Part shown: in pieces, positions 53,758 to 64,000 of the stretch
Position numbering within the stretch: position 1 is the first letter of the stretch
Layout of the letters: every line of letters begins with the position of its first letter
Source: Nematopogon swammerdamellus
Lineage: Eukaryota; Arthropoda; Insecta; Lepidoptera; Adelidae
DNA: 64,000 bases
Reading direction: 5' to 3'
Assembly: GCA_946902875.1 (NCBI GenBank)
Contig: OX336343.1
Coordinates: 9,847,754-9,911,753, forward strand
Position numbers and translations under genes: made by a program
The notes under the pieces: model-generated
Told to the model about the DNA's origin: nothing
What the model saw: the letters and a program-made list of their open reading frames with translations, nothing else
Database searches by the model: none

Positions 53758-54458
53758 GCATGTATATATTCTAAATATATTAGACATCGTATACCATGTT
53801 GATTTATTTGAGGCGGTCGTATTTTTTTACCCGACTGCGCGAGGCAAAGGAGGGTAATTTTCGTGTTTCGTTTTCGGTGTCTCGCACTTTCTTGAAGAAA
53901 TATTGATAGACAACCTGGAATATGCCAGATTATATTTCAAAACCGCATAATATACGAATAGGTTCAGACATGTCGAATTTACCCATTACATTACAGACAG
54001 ATATACTTAAAACGTTGCACTTTATAATAGTGGCGAAGATAAGTCATAAAATTATATGGGTGATTGAAGAGTGGCTACGATGAAGTGTCATGCCGGAGTG
54101 GTTTTATTGCAGTTTAACTGTGGGAAGCGTATGCTCTTGGATAATCTTCTTATTGCTTGAAATAGGAGCGATGATGGTTAGATGCGGTAGCTTTGCAATA
54201 AAGGAAAACTGCATTGGATGATTACAACACTTTTAATTACTGCTTCCATATATTAGGACATTAGTTATAGCAATAGCTTAGTTAGTTCAGTCTCATTAAG
54301 ACAGGATATTAAGGAGAGATAATGAAGCTAATATGAATGGAAGGGTCGCGAAGGGTCTCCCGAGACCTAAGCTAGGACGCACGTACTTGACCCTAATCGG
54401 TCATGTGCGCCAAAGAGGTCAAGATACGAAGTTCCCGAAACGAGGACCATAGGTATGT
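53758..54458. other. Non-coding, no gene seen
   Basis: Nothing recognised beyond short ORFs. Confidence 0.4.
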
Positions 54459-54725
54459 ACCGTGTAGGGCCGGTACTTTAAAAGAATAGCCCCACTGCAT
54501 CTTTCCCCGTGTATGTCGTAAAAGGCGACTAAGGGATATGACTCCCTTCTTATATCACTAGGTGGTAGGGTTTAACCCGCCCGGGTTGGTACCACCGCAC
54601 TGAATGAAAGGTCGGTCGAAACGGCTATGTAAATATTTTGTGTTTTCCGTCCAGTTCAGTGTAGCCGGCACGACCGAAGGGAAGCACTGACGTGGCACCA
54701 AGTTCACCCGGTGTTAGGGCTGACA
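54459..54725 (+). repeat. SINE-like family copy, 3'-truncated
   Basis: GTGTAGGGCCGGTACTTTAA to GTTCACCCGGTGTTAGGGCT, then unrelated sequence. It lacks the terminal CACGGATG...CCATAAAA part, so it was cut at the 3' side. Confidence 0.85.
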
Positions 54726-54979
54726 AATCGTTCCTCAGCGCCGAGAAACTATTGTAAATGAAGATTACTTACCCTTCCATCGTTTTTCACAAAGAAAACC
54801 CCAAAAATTCCACAAAAACCCACTAAAAACACGAGGCGCACACGTCACCGTCCGCGAACGCGAAGAGACCTACGTGGAGGTCCTTTGTACTCGTATTTTT
54901 TATAAAGTTCGAAACGGAGGAATCCTGCTATAGAATGTTCTGAATTATATGTTTATTACATTAATAATTATAACCTACT

Positions 54980-55420
54980 TTACATCATCAACACCATCAG
55001 CCCGTAGGAGCCCAGTGCCGGATAATAGGCCTCTCCCAAGGCACACGACACACGCGGTATTTCGCTCTTCACATCCGTCCACTCCCGGCTACCCTTTTTT
55101 TGGTCATCTGTCCACCTAGCCGAGGGGTATCCCACGCCACGTACGTTTGCTTGTCCATTCGAGGACCCGTCTACCCCAGCGGTCATCGGGTCTGCAATGC
55201 AACAGATGTGCCCAGCTCACTTCACTTTGAAGTTTTCTTAGCAATTTCAACTACCTTGGTTCTTTGTTGTATTTCCTCATCACCTATTTTATCGGTCAAC
55301 AAAGAAATGCCGAACCTCTCCCTAGCTCGCTGAGCGACTTTAAATTTGTGAACCAGGCCCAGAGTCATTGTCCACGTTACAGATCCGTACGTCATTACTG
55401 GCAGACTTGTGGTATGGAGG
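54980..55420 (-). pseudogene. RTE-like ORF2 remnant (C-terminal)
   Basis: On the minus strand, fragments read YGSVTWTMTLGLVHKFKVAQ, RARERFGISL, IGDEEIQQRTKVVEIAKK, then SARWTDDQKKGSREWTDV and LGEAYYPALGSYGLMV. The order 'tYGset W.lt..l...rv.qra.er..l.v', 'eei...t.v.dia', 'RWtDDi' is typical of RTE ORF2 C-termini. Frames shift between segments, so it is dead. Confidence 0.75.
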
Positions 55421-55487
55421 ATGAGAAGATATGACGGAACCTACATTACATACACAGCATTCTGTAATATTGGCTTCCTCCGAACTG

Positions 55488-55560
55488 GCACGCCGCCGCT
55501 GCCCCGCGCCGGCGCGGGTGGCGCGGCGGCGGCGGCGGAGGCGCGGCGCCTCCCCGCATA
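55488..55560. other. GC-rich CpG block
   Basis: GCCGCCGCTGCCCCGCGCCG and GGCGGCGGCGGCGGAGGCGC. CpG-dense, in an AT-rich setting, like 30186 and 40760. Confidence 0.6.
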
Positions 55561-58500
55561 CATAATTTGTCCGCCTGGACACAGTAGTACCTATACCTAG
55601 TATATCTCGGCCAATCACTCCTACCTACAGCTTCCATTTTGTTGTTCATAAACTCATGATTTCGTTACGCACGATCGGCTATTTACTAGAAAAGTAATCA
55701 TTTGATAGAATGAGCTTGCGTTAGATAAAAAATGTCGGCTACCGCTAGAGATTCTTAGAAGTTAAGGTTGGATTTCGATCTCGCGGCGACGAGGTCATAG
55801 ATCTTAGAGTGTTTTTTGCGATGCAGACGATGGATTTGTGACAGAATGTACTCGTAATTTTTGCCAAACTTTTTTCATTCGTAGGTTCTCTTACAAAGTT
55901 TTCATTTACTTTAAACAATCGCAAACCATGTGCACGCACTTTCTGGAACAAAAAACAACTTTTCTCAGTATCTGAACACCCATTGATGTGCCCGTTCTGC
56001 GAACCCAATACTTCCCGCCTAATATACTAGCGTCGTAACCACTAGGCTACATGTAATTTATCTTCTAAACACGTTGGATAATATTTCTGGGTATTAAAAT
56101 GTCTCATTACCGAATTACAGTAATTTCTGCCGTGATCAAGAAAGATCATGCAGTGATTGCGACTTCTAACATTAATAGTTTTTTTAAATAAATAAATAAA
56201 TAAATAGTGCAGGACTTATTTCTTATAAAATTCGCTCTATCGACATTCTTCCTTTAATGAACATATTTTTTATTGGGACGATTGTGATTGATAGATTGAA
56301 TTCAAATTGGTAATTAAGAAATTTTGTTATTATAAATTTTATATTTTAACGATAAATTAACAAGCATTAAGTACAATTTGCATGATATGAGGTGCGATGA
56401 AGACGCAAGGTGACGAAGCAAACAAGTACAGCATGATATAATAATTTACACTTGAGAAAACACCTACTTTCGTGCTTCTCTTCTCTACCGTTCTACATAT
56501 CTACTATTCATTCAACGTCGCGTAGTCGTCTGCACATGAATCGTCAATCACTTCACTTCAAATTACCATCATCGAGTATGAGTATGACCCATTCATGCGA
56601 GAGTGTTTCTGTCCTAAAAAGGTTTAACAATCAAGACACTCCCTGTAGTGCACTGTGCATCCAATGATACTGGTATAGGCATTTTGGGAAGAGGTCACCA
56701 ACCGCTATTATAAAATAAAGATAAATGATAATGATATTATAGGTACGTGTAATATAAGTGCATTTAGCCTTAAGTAGTACTAGCAAGTGTTGTATCCTTC
56801 CAGTAATAGTAATGGTCCACTCTTGGTATTCCATAAAAACAAAAACAAAAATGATACCTTGTGTACATGCAGTTCACGTACACAATAATTTCAAATTATA
56901 AGGTTTAACAAGATGATCACACATGAAATACCCCTCTAAGCAGCTACGGAAGCTAAAAGCAATTTTATTTAATATGTTTGAAGGAAAATAAACAATCAAT
57001 TTGATTTAACGTCGTGCGCCCGCGCACCGCTTGCCTCCATTTTAAATTAGCTAATTTTAATTTTAATCACCTGGTAATTTAATTTTATTATCGCTGGAGG
57101 CATTCGGATATTTTTTTCTCGAACGACAATCTTATATACTGCAACGGTAAATAATGGTACTAAAGTACTAACTACACTTTGTGAAATAAAACATGAACAA
57201 GCAATCTATAATGCTATGGTGGTCATGTCATTATCAAGATTAAATAAAATTATGTATAGGTTTAATTGTAATTATGTGTTAATAAAAAAAACTAAGTCTT
57301 CCTGCAAGACAGCGTTTCTCTGGAGCTGGTGACATAATTATATGTAAAATAGACGTACATTTCCTAAATCAATTAATTATTCCTTTCTATGATGACAAGA
57401 GTGTCGCTGTCAAGAGAGTGAACCGATGGTATGATTCGGAAATTCCTAGTGAATTAATTGTGAAAACATTTACTTGAGTTTAAGTACACTCTGTTAGTTA
57501 TGTCTTATGAGCTTTTGCCCTCATATTATTATGAGCTTTTGGTTTCACTTCGCGTAACTTTTTGCTCACAGCTCAGGCCGCCGGTGACGTAGAGTGTGAC
57601 AGAATGTAACATTGAAAACCGTGTATACGACTGGTAAAGTGGTTCTCGAGAATGTTCATACATAGTACGTTACACGGCCCTAGAAACTTTCTCTTTATTT
57701 ATTATAAGGATTGATTTGACTTTCGCGCTTTCGTTAACTTTTTTTAAAAATCATAACGACACATTTTGTTAGTAATTTAAACACTAATAATACAAAATAT
57801 GTGAGGATTAGAGAAATGTTTCTACACGTTTCATGGACTTGGTCGCCGATACATTATCATGTGTATGGTGAAATAAATTGACGCCTTCTGCATGGGCATG
57901 CGAAACGCAATCACAATATTTAATGCAATAGTTAAAACTTCTTTAAATCCACGCTTATACAGGCTTCAACTCATTTATAAACTCCGCGTATGCAAACGTG
58001 CCATGTTAGTACGATACGCCTGATAGTAAAATATACTTTTACTGCCCATTACATACTTTGTATTACTTAATTTGATCGGAGCAGTCCCCGCCGCGCCGCG
58101 CCGAGCGCCTACAGAAAACACGTTGATAATAAAATAACATGCTGAATGCTTGTACACAATTATTATGCTAGTCGAATGCTTAACACTAGTATTTTATGTG
58201 GCAGAATTCCGTAGATGTCTTCAACGTTATTGAACTAAATAATTTGCGAATTTGGAATTAAATTTGAAATAAAAGCTGTCTTCAAAATTTTGCTAGGCGA
58301 GTTTGATGTAGGTATAAATCGGTAACTTTATATCCCACAAATCATAGGCGTACGTCTACTTTTTAGAAAAATGTCTCCTCCCCCGATCCAAAATTCTGGA
58401 CACGCACGACCCGTCCACAAACATATGATTTACTCATTTAAAACTATTTCTACTGACTGTTTTGTGAAATACTGTGTGTGACTAACTGACTACAGATAAC

Positions 58501-59160
58501 TTTGTCACTGAACTGTTATACAATTTCTTACAACTTCGGCTATTGAACCAAAAAAAATACTTTGAAAAATCATAATCTAGGAAAACTTCAAAGAACAGAA
58601 TGTGAAAATGAGAGAAATGTTCATTATGTTCAGACAAAAAAAAAAACAGGAACACGGATCCAAAAAAAATGGATGTAAGTGCAAAATATTAAACTCTACT
58701 TTCTGAAAGTCCATTGTACTTCTCCAAAAAAATTCACATATCTCGCGACGCTCTTTGTCCTCAACAGCCGAGAAATTCCCCTGTCGTAACACCTGCACCG
58801 GCTCCGTTCCCACACGGTTCAAGTTATTATGTAAGTATGTTACAACTCACAATATTGGGCCCGCGGCGAAAATGAACCGTTTGAAGAAAACATGCAAATT
58901 GGTCGGTAGTAGGTACGATTAACATCGAACCACCGCCGCACCGCTGGGACGCACTTGACGCTAATACTTACTCATTTTCGATGTACATATCTGAGATTTT
59001 AAACCCAGATGAGAAAGTAGTAAGGCTTATTGAATAGCACTTCGTGTTATAATGTCAGGTAATGATGAAGGAAGCAGACAAAATCGCCGCTTCTTGGGAC
59101 TGAGGCCGCAGACTGCAGTGGAACTAAGGAAATAAAAGAATAAGGCTTCTCAGTACTAAA
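55561..59160. other. Non-coding, no gene seen
   Basis: About 3.6 kb of AT-rich sequence without recognised repeats except an (AAAT)n run at about 56190-56205 and a short GC patch at 58085-58110. ORFs at 55745-56008, 56452-56667 and 58577-58822 are short and lack features. Confidence 0.5.
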
Positions 59161-59167
59161 TATATAC

Positions 59168-59573
59168 AACGTGTGCCAAAACTCAACGTCAAGCGAGAAC
59201 CAGGGAGTAGGCCAGTTTATAACTACCCAGGGAAAATAAGAAAAAAAAAATCGGAGTAATTTGTTTTTTATGATATGAGCATTTTTTGAAAAACGTTTCG
59301 TACAACATTTTTAGGTACTACGACTACAAATTTGCAAATATAAGTGTTAATTTTTTTTTATTGGTAGCCTAAATAAGTCTGCTATTGATCAGTATCCCAA
59401 ATAAAACCGTAATGCCCATAGTTTTATCACAAAAAAATATTAAGTATTATTTCAAAAAATGCTTATATCATAAAAAACAAATGACTCCGATTTTTTTCTT
59501 ATTTTTCCCTGGGCAGTCATAAACTGGCCTACTCCCTGGTTCCCGCTTGACGTTGAGTTTTGGGACACCCTAC
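59168..59573. mobile_element. MITE with ~110-bp terminal inverted repeats
   Basis: Left GTGTGCCAAAACTCAACGTC, AAGCGAGAACCAGGGAGTAG, GCCAGTTTATAACTACCCAG and AATTTGTTTTTTATGATATG mirror the right end, which finishes GACGTTGAGTTTTGGGACAC. Arms differ at a few positions (CGAGAACC/CGGGAACC). No ORF. Confidence 0.88.
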
Positions 59574-60344
59574 ATATATATTTTTTTTATATAACCAACG
59601 ATCAACGAACTCAGCAGTAGTCGCGTGGGTTAATGAGATGCACGTCCCAAACTGTACCTCGATTTTGTTTGCATCGACCTCTACCATCACGTTAGTGAGC
59701 AGCTGACGTAGTTCATCTGTTATCCTTGCCTCGTACTCTATCACGCACCTCGCTCCATAGATATGTTTAAGGCTTCGTTTAGTTTCTAAGATCGAATGGA
59801 GAATCAAAGGAAATAATATGTTTTACAATTATGCATACATATACCTATATCATATCTTGAAGTGCATTATATGCACCTCAAGAAAAAAACTTTGCATAGG
59901 TCTACGTTCATTCAGGAAACTGCAAAATTGTAGTACAAGGTAACTCATAAACGTTTGCTTTTTCCACAATTACCTCAAAATTAAGTTCTACATTTTGGGT
60001 CCAATTCCGGACCTGCCACCTCGGCCGGCCGCTCGGAAAATGCATAGTCTGAGCCAACTTGTTATGGTAAATGTGTAGGATTACTGGCTGCAGCAGTAAT
60101 TACAATGATACCGCTGATTGCTATTTAATCCCATTACCGACAGTTGACGGCAGTTTGCCGAGCGAATTTCGCTCGTTTATTAATGATCATACGGTCAGGA
60201 TTCAGTTGCAGCTGGAACGACGACGCGCCTTCGCGCAGTTGGGCAAGATAGTAGGCGTGAATTTTGTGGTTATTTGGCATTTTTGAAGATATTTGAAGGA
60301 ATTCTGAAGGAGCACAAGTGGGAGTACTTATTCTATAGCTACAT
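59574..60344. other. Non-coding, no gene seen
   Basis: ORFs at 59529-59807 (reverse) and 60071-60286 lack recognisable motifs. Confidence 0.4.
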
Positions 60345-60618
60345 ACAGGATGTTTGATGACTATAGGTCGTAAAGCAAAACAGGTACTCCTGAGCCTATT
60401 TGGAGCAAAAAAGTTAGATGACATTTTGCTCTACGGTGAACTTTTTTTTCCATACAAAACTAAATAATTTTATTTAGTTTTGTATGAAAAAAAAAATTTA
60501 TTAACTTTTGCATGGAAAAAATTCACCGTAGAGCAAAATGTCATCTAACTGTTTTTGCTCCGAATAGGCTCAGGAGTACCTGGTTTGCTTTATGACCTAT
60601 AGTCTTCAAACATCCTGT
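60345..60618. mobile_element. Fold-back MITE, ~120-bp arms
   Basis: ACAGGATGTTTGATGACTAT, GGTCGTAAAGCAAAACAGGT, AGCAAAATGTCATCTAACT-type blocks are mirrored to the end CTTCAAACATCCTGT. A perfect inner palindrome (ACAAAACTAAATAA / TTATTTAGTTTTGT) lies near 60465. TATAGCT on both sides is a possible but unproven target duplication. No ORF. Confidence 0.85.
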
Positions 60619-60624
60619 ATATAG

Positions 60625-60665
60625 CTCGCGGCGAAGGCGGCGCGGCGGCGCGGCGTCGTCGTAGT
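60625..60665. other. GC-rich patch
   Basis: CGGCGAAGGCGGCGCGGCGG, then CGCGGCGTCGTCG. Short CpG-dense patch next to the MITE. Confidence 0.5.
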
Positions 60666-60754
60666 GTTTGGGCGAAGGAACTTGAAGATTGAATGTTTAT
60701 GAATTAGACTTATGTAATATGTGCCATTAGCACATTTTACCTGATAATCTGCCG

Positions 60755-60990
60755 ACGCACCAGAGCAGTCGATATTGGACACCGGGGGGCTAAGCTACAC
60801 CGTGTCCTACATTGGACAGGAAAACGGAGTGTGGAAAAACAACTCGCCAGGTGGGACGACGACATCGAGTAAGTCGGCGAAAAGCAGTGGTTCCGTGCCG
60901 CTGTAGGCCGGGAGGACTGGAGGAAAATTGGAGACCCGTATGTCCAGCAGTGGACGCTTACACGCTGACTGACTGACTGATACATATAGC
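60755..60990 (+). pseudogene. RTE-like retrotransposon 3' end, second copy
   Basis: RWDDDIE, stop, VGEKQWFRAAVGREDWRKIG then DPYVQQWTLTR and a stop, followed by a (CTGA)n tail. Close sister of 17140-17340, with one in-frame stop inside. 5'-truncated. Confidence 0.75.
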
Positions 60991-61720
60991 CAGCCAGACA
61001 GAGGTTTTACTTAATTATTAATACATAGTATAGAGTAGAAAAGAAGTTATGAATAAAATGTAACATCAGGTTGGTTTGCCATAAACCTAAGTGATATGTT
61101 TAACTTTAACTTCTAATAGATGTCTTTCTAGAAGATATTTCTCCTCAATTTAGTCGTCACACAGCTTGCTGACAGCTAATACTTACTGTAAAAGGTAATA
61201 ACTAAAATTCGCTTCAAGTTCTATTGCGTAATTGCCGAGCGAGTCATCAGCGTTAAAGTAATGAGTCCGAAGTTAAGCCGTTAAGTAATAGCTAAAATAT
61301 ATATCAAATAGAAACTTAGGCGCACTTTCATATCAGGCGGTAAATTGAAGGGTTATGTTAATACGGGGGTCATGAAAAAAAAAACTAACTACATATTACT
61401 TTTCGCTTATCTGATACCAGTCATTTAGTGACTAATTTGAAAATGGATTGTTCCATTTCAAATATAATTATTTGTAAAACGTCACTTTCTCTACAGCATT
61501 TGGCTGGCATTTCTAAACAAGGATGAAGCTCTCGCGGCGTGATTTTCGCGCCAATTTTTATTACGATTTAAAAAAAGGGTTGAAGCAGCCTGAGACTTTG
61601 CTTGTTTAAGATGAACGGTATTATAGATGATACCTATGCGTAGTTTTATTTACATAGTACATTTATTAAAAGTAACATAACAATTCTGTGTGTACATATA
61701 AAATTAATTATAATAATTCA
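60991..61720. other. Non-coding, no gene seen
   Basis: Nothing recognised. Confidence 0.4.
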
Positions 61721-61740
61721 TCATGGGGACCATTGCCATT

Positions 61741-62205
61741 GTCCCCATAATGGATGCCCGCGTTCCTCCGCTGCATCCAGAGTGCGAGCCGTTCCGCGTT
61801 CCCCCGCTGCATCGAGAGTGCGAGCAGTTCTGCGTTCCCCCGATGCATCGAGAGTGCGAGCAATTCTGCGTTCCCCCGCTGCATCTAGAATGTGAGCAGT
61901 CCCGTGTTCCCCCGCTGCATGCAGAGTACGAGCAGTTCCGCATCCCCCCGCTGCATCCAGAGTGCAAGCCGTTCCGCGTTCCCCCGCTGCATGTAAAGTG
62001 TGAGTAGTTTTGCGTCCCCCCGCTGCATCCAGAATGCGAGCAGTTCCGCGTTCCGCCGCTACATCTAAAGTGTGAGCAGTTCTGCGTCCCTCCGCTGCAT
62101 ACAAAGTGCGAACAGTTCCGCGTTCCCCCGCTGCATCTAAAGTGTGAGCAGTTCCGCGTCCCCTGGTGCATCCAGAGTATGAGCAGTTCCGCGTTCCCCC
62201 GTGCG
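61741..62205. repeat. 36-bp minisatellite, ~12-13 units
   Basis: Unit GTTCCCCCGCTGCATCCAG plus AGTGCGAGCAGTTCCGC, 36 bp. Because 36 is a multiple of three, long ORFs arise in several frames: reverse 61704-62213 with CSGGTRNCSHFR repeats and reverse 61721-62272 with AAGERGTARTLD repeats. Both are most simply artefacts, although a repeat protein cannot be excluded. Units differ at a few sites only. Confidence 0.93.
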
Positions 62206-62289
62206 AGAGACACGCGTTGGCGGAAAAACGACCATGTCCGTCGGCCCTCACTAAGTATACCTCACGTCTCACTCCTCTTTTCTAAAGCC

Positions 62290-62600
62290 ACACACACTAC
62301 TCAATAAGTACACACGCTTCACTCTTCACTCCGCCACACGCCGCACGCGCCACGCCTCACTCTGCCGAAGGCAGCGTCGCTGCCGAATATATCGTCGCGC
62401 CGAGGCCACCGCGCGCTGCCGCTGGTGTACTGGCGGCGGCGGGGCGGGCGGCGCGGCCGCGGCGTGAGCCGTGAGGGCTCACTCCCCCGCCCCGCCCGCC
62501 GCCACACCCCTCACGCCGCGGCCGCCGCGCTCGGCACGCACACGCTCGTAGCACGCAAGAGCGGCACTCGCGGCCCGCATGCGTGCTATTAATTGATGCC
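62290..62600. promoter_or_regulatory. CpG-rich block with nested palindromes
   Basis: The strongest CpG island-like segment after the IQCA1 promoter: GGCGGCGGCGGGGCGGG at about 62432 pairs with CCCGCCCCGCCCGCC at about 62487. GGCGCGGCCGCGGCGTGAG (about 62449) pairs with CTCACGCCGCGGCCGCCG (about 62510). It may be a promoter of a gene outside the window, but no exon is seen. Confidence 0.45.
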
Positions 62601-62879
62601 GTGGATACATTTCTTAAGCCGCTAACAAGACCGTTTTCTCGCTGTTTGACGTTCAGCTCGACAAATCGTTAGGTTTTTAATCGACCTTTTTAAATATCCA
62701 GTAGTTATCATGAAGTTCCTTCTCACTTAAACATAATGTGATTATTACATCTTTCTGCTATAAAAAAGGCAAACGTACAAATTTTTGGCCACCTATGTAC
62801 TAATATTCTATTACATGTTATTCTTATTGCAGAATGCAATTAATTGTAATTTAACTCTGTTTGAAACCGCCTGTACCGA
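62601..62879. other. Non-coding, no gene seen
   Basis: AT-rich, nothing recognised. Confidence 0.4.
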
Positions 62880-62990
62880 TACATACATACATACATATCG
62901 TCACGCCTGTTTCCCGGTGGGGTAGACAGAGACAACGGATCTCCACGTGCCACGATCCTGACACACCTCTGCCGCCTCTTCCAATGTTCA
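62880..62990 (+). repeat. Dispersed repeat, GTTTCCCAGTGGGGTAGGCA family
   Basis: A (CATA)n run then CGTCACGCCTGTTTCCCGG, TGGGGTAGACAGAGACAACG and GATCTCCACGTGCCACGATC. Matches 34735 closely. Confidence 0.8.
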
Positions 62991-63682
62991 CAAATTTTAC
63001 AAATTTCCATCTTTAGACAAAGAAATATTACGTACAAATTATAATATTAATATTGATTGATTAATTAGATTGATTAAAATTGAAACTTTAGCTGAAATAA
63101 TAATGAAATAAATACCTAAAAAAATACTTAGGTATTTATTGTGAGTGAAAAAAAGCTCTGTAAAAATAATGTCGTAATAATTGACGTAATGTCTCCGAAT
63201 GCCAGCACAGCCAAACAATAAAAATTACTTTGCAGCGAGTATGAGCATTCCGTTCCAAACGTCCAAACATTTTAAACGAGTATTGTGAAACGTACAACTT
63301 CACCGCAGAGCCGAGAGCCGACTAAAACACTCGGGCTTATTACTTCTCTTCCGGGAGCTTTAATTGCACAAACGTAATGTATTTAATGAAGAAGGCATTC
63401 CTGGTACTTACATTATAAGTAAATTGTAACATACCATCGCTGGATACAGCGAATAATTTTTAGGTCGGCACTCTCTCTTTTATTTAGCAAACTTACTATA
63501 GGTAAATCAACACTTTTATTAAAAGTAATTTATGGCCATTTTATGCACTTGATGAATTTTTCATGAATTGTAAATAGTAAAATATTAAGCTATTTTTAAG
63601 TAAGCGCCTAATGTATGTGTTTGTTGTACCAGAATAATAATAATTTCATAATTAATATTTACAATTCATTTTTTAGATTTTT
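62991..63682. other. Non-coding, no gene seen
   Basis: Nothing is recognised beyond AT-rich sequence. Confidence 0.4.
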
Positions 63683-63870
63683 TTTTTTTTTATGTAATCC
63701 GGTATGGGTGGCTGAGTCGGAGGGGCCAAAGCACATACTCCGACTAGCCAATATCACCTCCGAGAAGGTAGGTGTCATACCGGAGACTTCCCTGGATTGC
63801 TGGCTATACTGGACTAGAGGAGAACACAACCGAGGTTGCTATGCGGCCATCTTACATCCAGTACGGTGGT
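63683..63870 (+). repeat. SINE-like family B copy
   Basis: After a T-run, ATGTAATCCGGTATGGGTGG, CTGAGTCGGAGGGGCCAAAG, CACATACTCCGACTAGCC, TCATACCGGAGACTTCCC, TGGATTGCTGGCTATACTGG and ACTAGAGGAGAACACAACC. Reverse complement of 50104-50236. Because the 50104 copy has its A-run on the plus strand, the strand given here is arbitrary. Confidence 0.8.
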
Positions 63871-64000
63871 ACCAATCCAGTATCGATTGATTGTATTTTA
63901 ATGTATCTTTTATTGAATTTCACTTTTTGCACATTTGATGTAATCATAATATTTTAGGTAGCATAGCGGCGATATTTATTCAACTATTCAAGGAGATTTT

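Overview
This window is nuclear DNA of an insect, most likely a moth or butterfly. No species can be named from sequence alone. Support for Lepidoptera: an AT-rich background with short GC islands; a (CCTAA)n tract, the insect telomere motif TTAGG on the other strand; and many dispersed repeats whose ends look typical of lepidopteran genomes, such as GCCCGCGGCTTCGCTCGC, TCGCACTTGGCCGG and GGCGACTAAGGGAT. The window is repeat-rich and gene-poor. I can support one intact protein-coding gene.

Layout. 1-6480: a satellite array with monomers of about 170 bp and a nine-monomer (1,532 bp) higher-order unit; the window begins inside it. 8583-11417: a composite insertion bounded by a 14-bp target duplication. 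It is an inverted dimer of a 5'-truncated Penelope-like element. Each arm carries the GIY-YIG endonuclease C-terminus and a hammerhead-ribozyme motif, and a CR1/L2-like retrotransposon is nested in the right arm. 11800-12115: an old jockey-like remnant. 13510-14570: a 69-bp tandem repeat folded into an inverted structure. 14749-16932: two nearly identical ~1.1-kb copies of one element, each with a long (CTCCCT)n tract. 17150-20170: retroelement tails, a second hammerhead-bearing Penelope end and a MITE.

21450-24154 (+) is the one real gene: a two-exon orthologue of IQCA1/DRC11, an axonemal dynein-regulatory-complex subunit. It is preceded by a GC-rich promoter-like stretch.

24155-37750 is intergenic or intronic sequence with SINE-like and MITE copies. 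37757-39305: a 130-bp minisatellite abutting the C-terminal end of a PIF1/Helitron-type helicase, followed by a ~550-bp palindrome. 42800-55420: many copies of the dispersed families, a hAT-type MITE with an 8-bp target duplication, a telomere-like (CCTAA)n tract inside an inverted repeat, two minisatellites (one split by a SINE) and an apparent templated insertion. 59160-60620: two long-TIR MITEs. 61741-62205: a 36-bp minisatellite next to a CpG-rich block. The window ends with a SINE-like copy.

The genes do not form a pathway. The interest lies in genome architecture: satellite organisation, ribozyme-bearing Penelope elements, fold-back elements and rearrangement scars. All calls come from reading the sequence; no database search was run.
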